Assembly (NCBI GenBank): GCA_905147135.1
Contig: LR990046.1
Coordinates: 17,390,501 to 17,454,500, forward strand
DNA length: 64,000 nt
Source: Blastobasis lacticolella
Taxonomy: Eukaryota > Arthropoda > Insecta > Lepidoptera > Blastobasidae
Direction of reading: 5' to 3'
In this document: positions 10,770 to 23,401 of the stretch, piece after piece
How positions within the stretch are numbered: position 1 is the stretch's first letter
Layout of the letters: each line of letters opens with the position of its first letter
The notes under the pieces: model-generated
Databases searched by the model: none
What the model was told of the DNA's origin: nothing
What the model saw: the letters and a program-made list of their open reading frames with translations, nothing else
Translations under genes and position numbers: made by a program

Positions 10770-12924
10770 AATTATATAGTGTATGAAATTTTCAATTCAA
10801 TTGATTACTGGGAAGTGGGTCAAATCCCAGGTCAGGGAAAGATTATTCTCAGGGTCTAATGATACAATCATTAAAATAATTTTTTAAAAGTGAATAAACA
10901 GTAGATTATTATTACGCCTACTAAAGGCATAATGTCTGAAGCTTGAACACAATCTTGACAGCTTGGAAAGCAATTATGATCACATTATGGCAAGGATTTG
11001 ATTTGGTCCTTTGCAAGGGACATGTTATTGTGAACGATCTTTAAAATTCTATTAAATGCTCATTTTATAATTCAGAATAAATACGGTAGCAACCCTAGTG
11101 AGTCGGCAAGTTTTGGTAATAATTTTCGAAGACGCCGGGAGTGGACCTTCTGTTAGTTTTCTATTTTGTGTCCATAGGCTGTAGTGGCTGCTTACTATCA
11201 GGCGGGCCGTACGTTTGTTTACCTTAGTGGAAAAAAAGAAAAAAGAAATCTCGTGGAATATTTTTTTTGCGCCGGGGCCCTAAAGTCCTAAACGTCGCAA
11301 ATAAATACTACTGGCCTAGTGATGCATATTTGCGCCGTTTAAAAGTGATCATTGAATACTTTGACAAATTCGGTTAGTCGATTGTTTACTGGTATTGTTT
11401 GTACCTAACTTTGTTTAAAATTGTATAGATAGCAACGTTTCATAAATGAAAGACCCTTCAGTTACGATCACTTTTGGTCCTGGAGGTCTTGTGGGTAGGC
11501 GGTAGAAATTGGTAAGCTTGTGGAGTCGTAGTGCTCATCCGAGTCTCCGAGTATCCGAGTGCTCAAGCGAGGAAGGCGCGACATAGATACTGCTATCTCG
11601 TTTATCTTAGTATTGAGAGAAGAAAACAAACGCTATCTCGCGGTGCGAGAAGTGTCGCGGGCGCACTTGTGCGAGCGGTGCTGGTGGACGGCTTAGTAAT
11701 AGTGGCCCTACCTAGACAGGGTGCGTCAGAGAAATCGTGTAAGTACATAAAATCTAATATAGGTTTTGTTTTATATGGCCTTGCCTCGCCAAATGCCATA
11801 AAGAAAGTCTACAATACATAGAAGTATACATAGGTATCTTATACATAAAACAAAGTCGCATTTCGCCAGCTGTTCCTATGTGTCTATGTACGCTTAGATC
11901 TTATAAACTACGAAACTGATTTCAACGCGGTTGTTAACAATAGATAATGTGATTCAAAAGGAAGGTTTATAAGCAAAAAAGAAAGGGTAAGTTAGTAGGC
12001 TCGAACTCGCGTCGGGTCCACTCTATATTACGTCAGTGTTTCAATGCCACAGAAAGAAAACTTCTAAAAATTTCACTTGCCCTTGAACTGATGAACCGAA
12101 GGTCTTCTGTGATTGGCCAATTTAAGTTTACACTACGTTCTGATTGGTGGAAATACGGAGCCGGTTTGCCGCACTGCGCTTCCCACGCATGTGATTTCCC
12201 TACTGGCCAGCAACAAGCGATGTCGATGTTTGGCAAACAAAGGTGTAATTAGATATTAGTCTTTGAGTCATTAGAGTTTAAGGATAGTTTTACTTTGTAC
12301 ACCTACCAAGGAGCCACTGCAGTCGGCGGCATATGTACTAACTACGTTTGGCAAAATTTAAGTACCTACGATAACAGCTGTTATCGTTAACCTACCTAAT
12401 CGTTAACCAGCTGTTAACCTACCTACACCAATTATTTAAGTAAAAGGAAAATATTTATATGTTTTGCATAAAAAAAAGCAATTTACATACTATTTGAGTT
12501 TTTTTGCCGACAATAGTCCAAAAAAAAAGAATAAACTAGCTATACAAAACAAAATGGTCCATGGCTCAGCTTTTTATAGATTAATAAAGCGTCTTATAAT
12601 TTTATGTTTTTGGATATGAACGTTACCGAAAAAATAATCTATGATTAATTAACTGCAACTTTTTGACTTTTGACCTCGCTTTATAATTAAAACAGACATT
12701 TTCACAATTTTACTCACAGTTTAGCATTTATAAATACCTAGACATAGCTGTAGGACAATAAAATGCTCCCTTACTCCAGAGCCAACACCATGCGACCGGT
12801 TTCGGCGACGCGCCAGCCATGTGGCGAGCAGTACATACCTACACCGCTCGCAGTGAACACGCGTGGCTATTTTTAATTCCAATTTCAAAATTCGTAACCT
12901 ACAAATAACTTTTTAAATAATTTT
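10770..12924. other. intergenic; possible 5' exon near 11735
   Basis: Mostly AT-rich DNA. A GC-richer patch at 11520-11740 ends in a good donor (AAATCGT|GTAAGTAC at about 11740) and could be a leader exon, but no partner exon was found. Another GC-richer patch at 12780-12860 may be promoter DNA. Confidence 0.3.
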
Positions 12925-13022
12925 AGATTTAGTGCAGTGTATTACAGATTACAGTGCACATTTCTGTGGGTGCCGCAAAATACTTTTGTTTTTGAAGACA
13001 TAAATAGATTCGGTGCAAAATG
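12925..13022 (+). other. candidate first exon ending ATG|GTAAGT
   Basis: A leader-like segment after a GC-rich patch (12780-12860) ends GGTGCAAAATG followed directly by a consensus donor GTAAGTTGG at 13023. Only the initiator Met would be encoded. No downstream exon can be assigned with confidence. It could be chance. Confidence 0.25.
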
Positions 13023-13526
13023 GTAAGTTGGCAAGCGTTTGATTTTGTTTAGTTTTAATGTTATTGTTAGGAACGAGAACTGAATTGAGATTTGTGGACT
13101 ATTGTACCTACGTATTGCCTGCATTTTTAAGAAAACTATTACAATGTAAACGATTGTTTTAATCAACTTAGGTAAGTAACTTGAAATAACTATTTAACGT
13201 TATTTTTGCGACAGAATCTATTCTTTGTTCAAGTACATTTTCCATTTTAGGAAATAATTCAGTTTTAAGGAAATTGTCGAGTGAAACGCAGAGTTTGTGT
13301 TACACAGAATCGTGCGTTGTATTAAATAAAATAATGCTTCTTTATTGCTTGTGTAGTATAGACACCTGTTTTAGCAATTCATAGAAACTTTTATGACAAT
13401 TTCATGACATCACACGGGGAGTCCTGCAGTGTTAAATAGCTAGGTACCTATTGCACCAGAAAGATTGGAAAGTTAGCTATATTCACGGCTAGGCTGGTAA
13501 TTTTTTTCTTAGGTTTAAAGCACCAA

Positions 13527-13698
13527 AATAAAATTATCAACTTGACGTTAATGTCCTGGTTGTGGTCAGCCTTGATTATGATCCAGAATTTGGCGATAAT
13601 GTAATTATAGTGGAGCGACTGCCATCCGACCTCCGTGACCCTGCTACCAGGGGAACCTGACCAGATTGGATCATTATTACAAATTCAGTTGCCAGAAT
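13527..13698 (-). mobile_element. SINE family A, 5'-truncated, with 15-bp target duplication
   Basis: Family A body and tail (13537-13698) without the tRNA head. It is flanked by the exact direct repeat GGTTTAAAGCACCAA at 13512-13526 and 13699-13713. The truncated copy therefore inserted as such by target-primed reverse transcription. Confidence 0.85.
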
Positions 13699-13713
13699 GG
13701 TTTAAAGCACCAA

Positions 13714-14165
13714 CTTTAGTCTTATTTGCGGACTAGTTTAGGACTTTCATCGACTAGAAAATGTGCCGTAGTGTTTTCTACTGAGGATTTACAACCGTTC
13801 GATGTTCAAAATGATCGCTATGTGTTGAGATTATGGCAAAACCCCCTGCTATTGTGGAGGTGGTCGATGGTATGAATACAATAGTGACCTTTCTAATATT
13901 CAACATTGTTAAAGTACCTATCTACAAACAGAATCTAGGTTATGGGGTGAAATATTAGTTCCTATCTTCCTATCCTAATCAGTTTGACACATACTTCAAA
14001 GATAGGTAAATAATTCGGTAAGTACTTACGCTGCATTATCATGCGTTTGATAGATTTGAGATTAATATTTTCATTTGTCCTCCAGGGCGTTATTCAATAT
14101 CATTACAAAAACATTTAGGTAAACCCTGGTCCCAATTTTAATTATTAATATATTTTACAGTTACA
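13714..14165. other. spacer, nothing recognised
   Basis: AT-rich sequence with no feature that I can support. Confidence 0.4.
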
Positions 14166-14250
14166 AATACAACAGAATTTAAGACGACACAACAGGCTCT
14201 TACTCATTTCTAAGAAGAAATCTATTCCAGCAAAGTTTATTTCGCAGGGA
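14166..14250 (-). mobile_element. LINE 3' end with conserved hairpin (ATTTCT type)
   Basis: Similar to four other 3' ends in this window (34350, 35815, 41340, 41695), all on the minus strand. It contains the hairpin ATTTCT-AAGA-AGAAAT at 14206-14221, followed on the plus strand by TATTCCAGCA. Confidence 0.6.
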
Positions 14251-15529
14251 TTTTTCTCGCACGCGCGCGAAGCAAAGGCTAACAAACCAAAACTGCCAAA
14301 CAGCCTAACCTCAAAACCAGGATGATCGGCAAATTTATGGTAATTAATTTTGAAAATTATAAATAAATAAATGTGTCATTGACAGTTATAATATCTATTG
14401 TAATCCTATCTAGCTACTAGCTAGGTCATGCCATTATACCTATTTCCTACACGATAGCTATCAGGTTTCAAAACAATAATAGGAACAATATCGTGTTTAG
14501 ATAACAATGAAGGTACCTCGCAGCCTTTAGTTGCTCACACAAAACAAACCTGTATACAGAAAAAGTTGCTACGGGATACAAAGAAACTGACCGAACAGGA
14601 ATCGTATTCTTTCAATTTTATTTGATGTTTACATTTGTTTGCGAAAGAAATCATTAATTTTTAGTCGAAATGCCAATGAACGGAGTCGCTAATAAGCATA
14701 AGTAGGTAAGGTAGTGTTTACTTGCGATAGCGGTATTAAGATTTCACATTTAATTTTGATACAACCAATGACACTATGCGATTTATATCTAGCTAGCTAG
14801 ACCTCATTAGCGAGACCTCCTCACACAAGTATGCATACATACCTAATAGGTCTCAACCACTGCACTTTACAGTGCACTATAACTAAGTCTAATTGATATA
14901 AAGGTTAAAAAATCGATTATTAGAAGCTACAAATCTAGGTCACTAAAATCTCAAATGCAGCCAAAAGACCTGAACGATGTTCGACCATCCTTCAATATCG
15001 AAAATGCTTTTGAGTGATCCTTTAATACAGACTTATGCCGCCGCCATGATGGGCACCTTACCGCGTGGCCCTGGTTTTTTACATCTTTTTTAATTTAGTT
15101 TAGTTAGATAATAAAATATTTATATCTTGTAAGGGTTTAGTTTAGTATATTTTATATGTATTACTGTATATATTTTTGGTATTTTAGATGTAGGTATTAG
15201 TGTATATGACTTATGCCCTGCGATAATGTCAAATTCGAGATGCCATGACGCGAGAATATAGTATGGAGCCTTTATAGTAGAAAAGTACCTACCGCCGAGT
15301 CCCTTTATCTGTTTGTGCCGCCAAACAACAATGCGTTTGTTGTGTTCCGGCTTGGGACCACTGCCATTGTAATCACAGGTATGGGTCTCGAGTTTGACTA
15401 GTTTCACAATATTAAGAGCAGTCATTTACCTGTGTTTCGTTTTTGCAAGCTTTGATTTAACTTGCAACGCAATAATTCAGTATTTGTTCAGGTAGATAGG
15501 TAATAGGTCAACTCTTACATCTCGACTTA

Positions 15530-16790
15530 GACCCACTTCTTGATATCGGACCGATTGAGGTGAAATTTTTCTTAACATGTAAGTTATTCCAAGTGGAGTC
15601 GAGCTTATCTGATGATGGAAACGGAAGGTGGCTTAGGAAGTCTTAAACTGTAGCTACATGATCAATCCCTCGGGTTAACACGAGGGATTTTAGGGAAGGG
15701 TATGACGAGCCGTGTGGTGAGACGTGAAATACGGATTTTTGTGATTTTCGTACAGAACGGTCCTTAAATTGGTGTATGAAATTTAAAAACTAGCTAAGAA
15801 TAAAAAAATAGCTTCACTGTTGAATATAGGCCTTCCTAATGAGCGCAAATCTTCACTCTACTGGCGCCCTATTAAATGCAATATAATAAAAATACCTAAG
15901 TGAAGTAGGGTACTGGTACTGCCTACGTATTTCTTAACTGTAGGTATGTTTATTGTAAGCTCTTATGTCGTAATTGTTTAAATGATGTAGGTTTATACGT
16001 AAATTAATAACATACCTATACCTACTGTATGTTACCTGCTAAGAGCACCTATAAGTTGGTTCAACCTTTATAATGCGAACGGCTGAGGAATGGAACGCGT
16101 TGCCTGCGAGTGTGTTCCCTGATCACTATAATCTGGACGCCTTCAAGGCTAGAGTGAATAGGCTGTTCCTAGACAGGCATGCTCCATCTTCGACCGCATC
16201 GTCACTTACCACCAGGTGAGGTGGCGGTCAACTGCCTGGATAGTCTAAACCTAAAAAAAGGAAAAAATGTGATTTCATACCTAAGTGTATTTTTTACATA
16301 ATTATGTTTTAAAATATGCTAATTTCGTTTCAATGCTGACCTTTGTTCGATAAAAACATGTTGTTTTCATACCTGTATTCGGTTACTTTTGTAATCAACT
16401 CAGGTAGGCTAGGGTCATTGCCATTCAGTGTTCAATTTTGGCATTCTACTTAAAATTTTGGCATTCTACTCTCAACGTTTACTTGGAGAGAAAATATACA
16501 CAATGTTCTCAAATCAGGCAAGCCTAATTAGACCCACTTCTCGGCGTTTAATTGAGTTGAAATTTTGTATATTGTAACTTGGGTGACAATGCATTAATTT
16601 GGTACCGGAAGGTCGGAGGGTTGGAGTCGGCAGGTGGTCCTAGAAACTAATGAGCACAGAGATAGCTCCGTCGTGTTTGGGCTCTTTGGAATGGTCTGGA
16701 TGAGTAGAGTACTATACCCCTAGGTGAATATCAACTATGCGTGATAACTCCATCGAGTTTGGGCTCGTTCAATTTGTCTTGACACTGACT
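15530..16790. repeat. two degenerate copies of a TAGACCCACTTCT repeat
   Basis: 15528-15790 and 16522-16790 share the start TAGACCCACTTCT, a GAGGTGAAATTT / GAGTTGAAATTT block and TGTAAGTT / TGTAACTT. The second copy also has two internal GTTTGGGCTC blocks (about 16676 and 16760). There are no clear terminal repeats. The LINE end at 16073-16255 lies between them. Confidence 0.5.
16073..16219 (+). pseudogene. LINE ORF C-terminus and 3' end
   Basis: Open frame of 48 residues, [20 protein letters not shown], then [13 protein letters not shown] to TGA. This is the usual C-terminal end of jockey/CR1-type LINE proteins. It is followed by a short 3' UTR to about 16255 with an A-rich end. A diverged second copy is at 57405-57590. 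Confidence 0.75.
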
Positions 16791-17279
16791 GATCGTATAT
16801 GGTATCCAGTTAAAATATAATGCGTATATAAGCTAGTTATGATAAATATATTTAATTAGATAACTTTTACTTCCTTGGCTTTCTCACTAGGTGGTATAAT
16901 TTGCATTTTCGACGAGTCCACAAGCCCTTTGTAGCCCACGTCACATACTGTCATTACACTGATACCGTTTTGAAATAAATCCCCATGATAGAAAGACAAA
17001 GGGTAAGCATCGCTCGCAGAGTCCAGGAACTGCATGGGTATGACCGTACTGGCCGTTTTTTTGAGGCTAGTTGAACTTAAGCACCGCAACAAGAGTGTGC
17101 CTCCTAACACCGTTGACGTGGTGTGGTTGACCAAGGTCTTCCGCAGGAAGGGGACCCTGTATTAATAGATCGTTTGTCACTGGCAGGTCACTGCCCTTCG
17201 CGGTTTTCACTCGCGCGCTCCGAACTCCGCAAACATTCAACTATCCCGCGGGATCCACTATTTTGTATACCCTACGACA

Positions 17280-18326
17280 CTGGTTAGTGTAGGTAATATT
17301 AAACAGACAAATCAGGGGCATTTTGAGTATATTTTAGTATACAATAGGGACAGCCCTATTTTTTAAAAGCTCGACTCGAGTAGAATAGTCTTCATTTTTT
17401 TTTTCTGAATAAAACCATTGAATTTTTCATGCCGACAATCACAATTTTCCGAAAAATCGTTCGACTTGAGGCGGGCGCTCTAAAAATAAGGCCCCTGGTT
17501 TGTCAGTTTAATATTACCTACACACTGGAGTATGGTAGGACATAAAAAAGAATGTATTCAGCGAGTATAATAGAACCCCAGGGTTCTATTTTTAGGGAGG
17601 CCAACGAGTAAGCGGGTGACCCGATGTAAGATTTTTTTTTAAATTAGATATGTACGGCACACAAACAGGCAAGCGGGCTACCTGATGGAAAGTGGTCACC
17701 GCTGGTGGATATCAGCAAAACCATTTTATTAGGCATTTTATCTATATTATATAGTCGAGTAGAATAGCACCAACCCCTTACACTCATGGGTGTCGTACAA
17801 GGCGACTAATGTTTTCGAGGCAAAAGATCAAGAGTCTGGAAAATGGGCAGCAGCATTTTCCATTGTTATATTTAAACACTGCGATCTCCAACCCGCCTGC
17901 CAAGCGCGGAGATTATGGCAATGACCTCCCCTTTCGTGGGAGAGGCCCTAAGTCCTGCAGTGGACTGTTACGGGCTGTGATGATGATATATCATAGTCGT
18001 ACAACAAGTGGACAGTGACCGGGGAGTCGGGCATTTGAGATGGTGTAGGCTCGCTCAATTAGCTAATCTGTATCGGATATTGTAAAACAACGGAACCCTC
18101 CTATAAGAATGCGGCATGTGGCTGGCTGATTGATGGATTAATAGCCGAGCTACCGAATGCGATAAGATTAAGTGTTACGGTGTTACTACCAAATATTCCA
18201 CGGCCACGACCTCACGTGTTTTCCCAATCGTTTCTTTGGACCAAAATAGGCCAACTGAGCTATTCCTGAACAGACAGGCAGTTGGAGCAACTGATATGTC
18301 TGTATCGCACTATCCTTAGCTTATTT
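17280..18326 (+). mobile_element. composite repeat, copy 1 (with palindromic left end)
   Basis: 17425-17735 and 17995-18326 match 34655-35030 and 35058-35412 in order and orientation, including the stretches CGTTCGACT(T/C)GAGGCGGGCG and ACGGAACCCTCCTATAA. The left end is an imperfect palindrome: GTGTAGGTAATATTAAACAG at 17287 is inverted at about 17504-17523. A family C SINE (17745-17990) interrupts this copy but not the 34.7-kb copy. Confidence 0.7.
17745..17990 (+). mobile_element. SINE-like family C
   Basis: Contains AGAGTAGAATAGCACCAACC-like start (first bases lost), the shared TGTCGTACAAGGCGACTAATG and CCTGCCAAGCGCGGAGATTA blocks, and the end GGGCTGTGATGATGATA. It is absent at the matching place in the 34.7-kb composite repeat copy, so that copy shows the empty site. 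Confidence 0.8.
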
Positions 18327-19519
18327 ATTAATAATTGTACTTTGTGTTTTTTACATTTGATTATCTATTCTAGTTATGTATATATGTATCTTTCTATTAC
18401 TTTCGTCCGTGCCTCACTGAGGGGTACACTGAAAACCAGCGCTATGGCAGCAGCCATTGCTTATGCTGAGTGTGGATGGTGGATTGGCTTACTCTTGCTG
18501 TAGTTAAGGTGGCTTTTATTAAGTATAATATAGGTTCTACATTATGACGGGCGCGTTCCGGATCTGCTTGACATTGACCGGCTCTGTCTGGTATTGTCGG
18601 ACACTGTCCGGCCGTTGTCGGCGTGGGGTGGATGTGCTCCGGTCCTGGGGTGGCCAACAGGTCACTGTATGTTTCCTTCCTACTTTCCTACCCTCTCCTC
18701 TTTGACGATTGAAAGAGATATGCAATGTCCTCGGTGCACGACTTGCGCGACTTCTCATGGCACGTGTAACGATACAACTATATTATATCCAATATTATAT
18801 CATCGTTTCTGCTGTCATTGTGGTTTATAATTATTTCCAATTCTTTATATAGAAGCAGCTGATGTGCCACGTGATTGAGTGTAATAAATGATTTTTATTT
18901 TATATTTTTATTTGTTAAGGTTTACTTTAATTAGTCATGCAATCGATATTTAAAGGCCTTGGTACTAGGTGCTGATATAACTTGCTCCACGACTCTGTTG
19001 CTGAAGAAATGTTTGTGCGGGTTGTTGTTGGAGGAACTCCGTACCAATTTCCTCTTTCAGGTGACCTCTTAATGGAGTGTTCTTATCTCGATGTAATAGT
19101 TGTGCAAAGTTCTTCACAACGTAATGTCCGTTTAAGATTTTGTACGTTCCTATTTTAGGTCTCGTCGTCTACGCTCGTGTAGCTTGTTTAGTTTCAGGCT
19201 CTCTAGTCTTTATTCGTTGGGATTTTAGTGAAACTACGCTGTACTTTTCTATTTAAGGATAGTTTTTTCGGTGTTATTTTTATTGTTTACCTTTTTAGGG
19301 TTCCGTAAAAACAAAACATGGTAATAAGACTTATCATAAGATAGAGCTAATTATAGAGGTTTCTCTATAGTTGAAGGTCAATTTTGTTTATTAAGTTGAA
19401 CCTACATAATTACAAATACATTTATTTTAGAACAAGTTTCGACATGTTATTTAGGTACTAACCTACTCTGTAAATTAAAATATAAAAAAAAATAATCATC
19501 TTTCTGAATTAAAAATAAT
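18327..19519. other. LINE-like 3' debris and spacer
   Basis: 18430-18480 and 18840-18900 (GTGTAATAAATGATTTTTATTT end) resemble 51596-51740, so a degenerate retroposon 3' end is likely here. The rest, 18901-19519, shows nothing recognisable. Confidence 0.4.
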
Positions 19520-20197
19520 TTTATCTACACTCATATCGTAATGTTCCAATTACATATTCGAAAACAGTCGTTTAAGGATACACTTTTTTCACGCCAGTCT
19601 ATAATATTTAAAAAAATTACTTTTCGATACAGCATTTCCCATACTAATTTCATTACAGCTGTATCGTAAAATAACTTTATCTACACTCATAGCCTAATGT
19701 TCCAATTTCATATTCGAAAACAGTTGTTTAAGGATACACTTTTTTCACGCCAGTCTATAAAATTTTAAAAATTACTTATCGGTACAGCATTTCCTATACT
19801 AATTTCATTACAGCTGTATCGTTAAATAACTTTTTAATCATTATACAACAGTTTTATTTTTTAAATTGTTGTCGGGCGCCGAGACACGGCGAAATGTAGG
19901 CTGAATACCTAAACGTCTATGACAAATTCAAAATTCAAATTTTCCTATTTGTATTTGTGTGTAATTATTTTCCCGCTAAACGGAATATTTTTTGTAATTG
20001 TTGTGATTTGTGTTTGTGAATGTTTTTTCTTGTTTGAAGCAAATAAATAGATAAATGTGAAAGTAGTGACGTGAATTTCCCGCCGCTTGATATCCGTGAC
20101 GCGCAGATACAACAGATCTGACTCGCAGCTTACATCCAGCAAAGTTGAAAAAATTATAGGTACGATATTTTAACATAAAAATATGAGTGTAGATAAA
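19520..20197. mobile_element. TIR element with 156-bp tandem duplication of its left end
   Basis: CTTTATCTACACTCATA (19674; variant at 19521) is inverted as ATATGAGTGTAGATAAAG at 20181-20197. The first part is duplicated in tandem with period 156 (19523 versus 19679; units run to about 19834), a few percent diverged. The right part, 19905-20160, is the reverse complement of 46020-46250 and holds a family-specific open frame (FNFAGCKLRV..GYQAAGN) that is not a known protein. Confidence 0.65.
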
Positions 20198-20204
20198 GTA
20201 GTGT

Positions 20205-20330
20205 ATGCAACTGCATATAATTAGGTATTAAAACACTCGTGTCAAACTAATATCATACGAGGCGTAGCCGAGTATAAACAGACACTCGTGTTTTAATACC
20301 CTCTTTTATATGACAGTTGCATAAACTTCT
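20205..20330. repeat. imperfect palindrome adjacent to the TIR element
   Basis: GGTATTAAAACACTCGTGTC at 20224 pairs with GACACTCGTGTTTTAATACC at about 20281-20300. The related sequence at 45890-46000 lies next to the other copy of the element, so it belongs to the same mobile unit. Confidence 0.6.
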
Positions 20331-20350
20331 ATTATTTATTATTATTTGTT

Positions 20351-20660
20351 TATTATCTTGGCGTTGGCTGTTGTGCTCTCGTGCACGGGGGCTTGGGGTC
20401 CGCCTCGACCATGATCCAGGATTTGAGAGATCAGATAATTACAGTGGAGCGACTGCCATCTGACATTCGTGACCCTGCTACCAGGGGAACCTGTCCAATA
20501 TGCAGGTTTCATCACGATGTTTTCCTCACCGTTAGAGCATCGGTTAGCATACGACTAATATACATAACTCACTAAAGAGTCATTGGTACGTAGCCGCAGT
20601 GATATTCGAACCCGACACCTCTCGCTCACGAGTCGGATATCATAACCACTCGGTCACCGC
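20351..20660 (-). mobile_element. SINE family A
   Basis: Tail TTATCTTGGCGTT on the left, tRNA-like head on the right (B box region ATTCGAACCC, A box CATAACCACTCGGTCACCG). There is a short deletion in the body. Confidence 0.88.
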
Positions 20661-21521
20661 AACTCAGTAAAATAAAATACACGCACATCTGTACTTTGAC
20701 TGACTGACAATGTCTTAGTAGGTAAACGGCTACAAAGTGCATTTTATTTACATCTACACAATGACACACGATTGCATTGTTTCATTTTATTAAAAGAACA
20801 AGAAAGAAACATAAACACGTCCAAGTTACATTGTGGGCAGTTCCTATCAATATGTTTTCTTTCAAGATTTCTATGCAATTGTGATGCGATAATATTATAC
20901 GAATAATGGTCGACAATCAAGTATATTGTCCGTACCTATTGTAGGTACGAGTACAACGTATGACGGTATGTCTATAAAATATAAAGTTGCATGCATTTGC
21001 TTTGTCTACTAACTACTAAGCATGTACTTACCTAACCTATTTATTCACTCACACGATTTGAAACCTATTGCAGTGATGCTAATGTTTATAGAAAAAACAC
21101 ACATAAACTTTCGCAACAATAAGCTCGAATCGAGAGGCTAGAACTTACCTGGATGATCTGGAGAGTTGCCTTTCCAGATACATTTTCACGTAACTTCAAA
21201 CGTATGTGCCTTACATACGTTTGCTAAACATTATCTATAGGTAAATTACACAATCGAAAGTAAATCTGTTACATTTTCACGCCCACACCGCTGAACAGAT
21301 TGATATAAAGTTTGGTGCAGAAGATAGCTGGCAACCTGGGGAAGGGCGAAGGACATAGACTACCTTTTTATCTTTTCACCTCGATTAAGCGGTCAAATGC
21401 TAGTACAGTCAGCTGCAGAGATAACTGACCCCTTTACTGTATTTCATTGCCATTGGCCATTTGCCATTCACTTTGCAGCTGAGTGTACCAACAATCGTGG
21501 GTAACTTGTTATAGATTGAAG
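20661..21521. other. intergenic with an old repeat near 21260-21385
   Basis: 21290-21385 (ACCGCTGAACAGATTGATAT) resembles a widespread lepidopteran repeat type. The rest is unremarkable AT-rich DNA. Confidence 0.35.
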
Positions 21522-21856
21522 TTCGCTAGAGTGGTTAAGGTATTCGACTCCTAAGCGAGAGGTACCGGGTTCGAAATCCGCTGCGGCCATGTACCAATGC
21601 CTCTTTCCTGAGTTATGTGCATTAGTTGAATACTAACCGATGCGGTGAGGAAAGACATAGTGTTAAAACCTGCACATTCTGGCAACTGAATCAACCATGA
21701 TCCAATTTGGTCAGGTTCCCCTGGTAGAAGGGTCACCACGGTCAGATGGCGTCGCTCCACTGTAATATGTCCTGATCTCCTGGATCATGATCAAGGCGGA
21801 CCCCAGGCCTTCGTGCGCGGAAGCACAACAGGGACATTAATGCTAAAGATGATTAC
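21522..21856 (+). mobile_element. SINE family A, full length
   Basis: Forward copy: A box region AGAGTGGTTAAGGTATTCGA, B box GGGTTCGAAATCC, then the family body, ending ATTAATGCTAAAGATGATTA. Confidence 0.9.
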
Positions 21857-22659
21857 TTTTAAATCTACCGAAATGAATTCTCAAAATGATGGAAACCTCG
21901 TTAAAATCCGGTGATACACGGATACGTGGAAAGCGACTTTATTTCATACATTGTAAGGTTAAGGATGGGCAGAATCGTTTTAATGTGTTCAATCTCCAAC
22001 CCGAAGACGGAAAATAAAAACGCAGAAACCTCTAAACGGATTTTGGTGAAATTTGGCACTCTTGTCGCTTATCCAGAGTTATACCAATTGTCTAATGGTA
22101 CCTGCGGGAATACCGCATAGCCGACTCGTACGCGGACGTACTCAAGAGAAAAAAAATATAAATACTGAACGAAGTAACGGAAAAAAGCGGCACCTGATAT
22201 TTGACCTTTTTATCTAAAACAACATTTATTCTAAGTATGTTAAAAGTGATTGTATAACGTTGTCATTCGTGAATAGGCGACAAAGGAAGACCTCTGCGCA
22301 TGCCAAATGAGTACAGATACAAGAATCACGTTCATGGAAAATATTTTAACGGTCACACGGTTGAGGTCAGAAAGGACAAATTTATCCACTTATTTATTTA
22401 AGACACGACGCCAGGGTCTACCAGTTCAAATACAATGCCAAAAGTTAAAAAATAAAATTACCAGTGCTTTTATCAATTTTGTATTATTTTTATGGAGTTG
22501 TTGTTCCATTTAAGGAAACATTTCGATTTTAGGTACCTACTTAGGTACTCCGTTGGCCCAATAATACAAATAACAACATTTATTTAATTTGTATTGTTTT
22601 GCCAATTTTCGACTAATTTTTTCCTACAAAAACAAATTTAGTTTTCATTGTTAAGTATT
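21857..22659. other. intergenic; no gene seen
   Basis: Short degenerate repeat-like text (GGTGAAATTTGGCAC at 22044) without boundaries. No coding or RNA feature was recognised. Confidence 0.35.
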
Positions 22660-22895
22660 GGCCGTGTGGTGACCGGCAGAGTAGTACCAACCCGTTGGTG
22701 GGGGTCCTACAAGTCGACTGTTTTCAAGAAAAAATATCTAGATAGTCTCCGTAGGCTGAAAAATGGTCAGCAGCGTTTTCCATTTTTATATCTTCTCCAA
22801 TCCGCCTGCCAAACGCGGAGATTATGGCAATAACCTTCCCTTTCATGGAAGACGCCCTTATTTCTGCAGTGGACTGTTTTGGGCTATGATGTGGA
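22660..22895 (+). mobile_element. SINE-like family C
   Basis: Starts GGCCGTGTGGTGACCGGCAG and ends CTGCAGTGGACTGTTTTGGGC-TATGATG. It is diverged from the 52.7- and 38.6-kb copies but collinear with them. Confidence 0.8.
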
Positions 22896-23220
22896 TTAAC
22901 CCATATTTAATTTTATTAGTTATTTATTTTATTACCATGGGAATCAAATGTAAAATATTAATAAAAAATCGATTATCAAAGAACATTTTAAACTAAAAAT
23001 GTGTAGATAAAAATTTCAGTGAAGCATTCTGTTATATAAACAAAATAAACGTTTGCGCGCTCACTCGCACGTTAGACATGTAGAAACCGGTGTCGTCAAT
23101 GCGCTCGCGCCGCATCATTGGTGCATGGCGGCACTGGAAATCAAACTATGTACCTCGCGGTTACGAGGTCGACCCGCTAGCCGCTAGGCCCTCGACTCTC
23201 CTTACTTTATTTTAAAACTA

Positions 23221-23401
23221 TTGGACCCGGCGCGACTTTGTTCGCGTATATCTTCTTTAGCCCTGCCTACCCTTTTTTGTCTTGCCCATAAACATTCCTC
23301 TTGAATCACTCTATCTATTGTTGAAAACCGCATTAAAATCAGTTGCGTAGTGTAAAAGATATAGGCGGACATAGATCGGGAAGCGACTTTGTTTTATACT
23401 T
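23221..23401 (+). repeat. GGACCCGGCGCGAC repeat, copy 1
   Basis: Starts TTGGACCCGGCGCGACTTTG and ends GGGAAGCGACTTTGTTTTATA. Other copies are at 39236, 58816 and 61330, with a fragment at 33672. A central TCTATTGTTGAAAACCGCAT block is shared by all full copies. No TIRs; the class is unknown. Confidence 0.75.
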
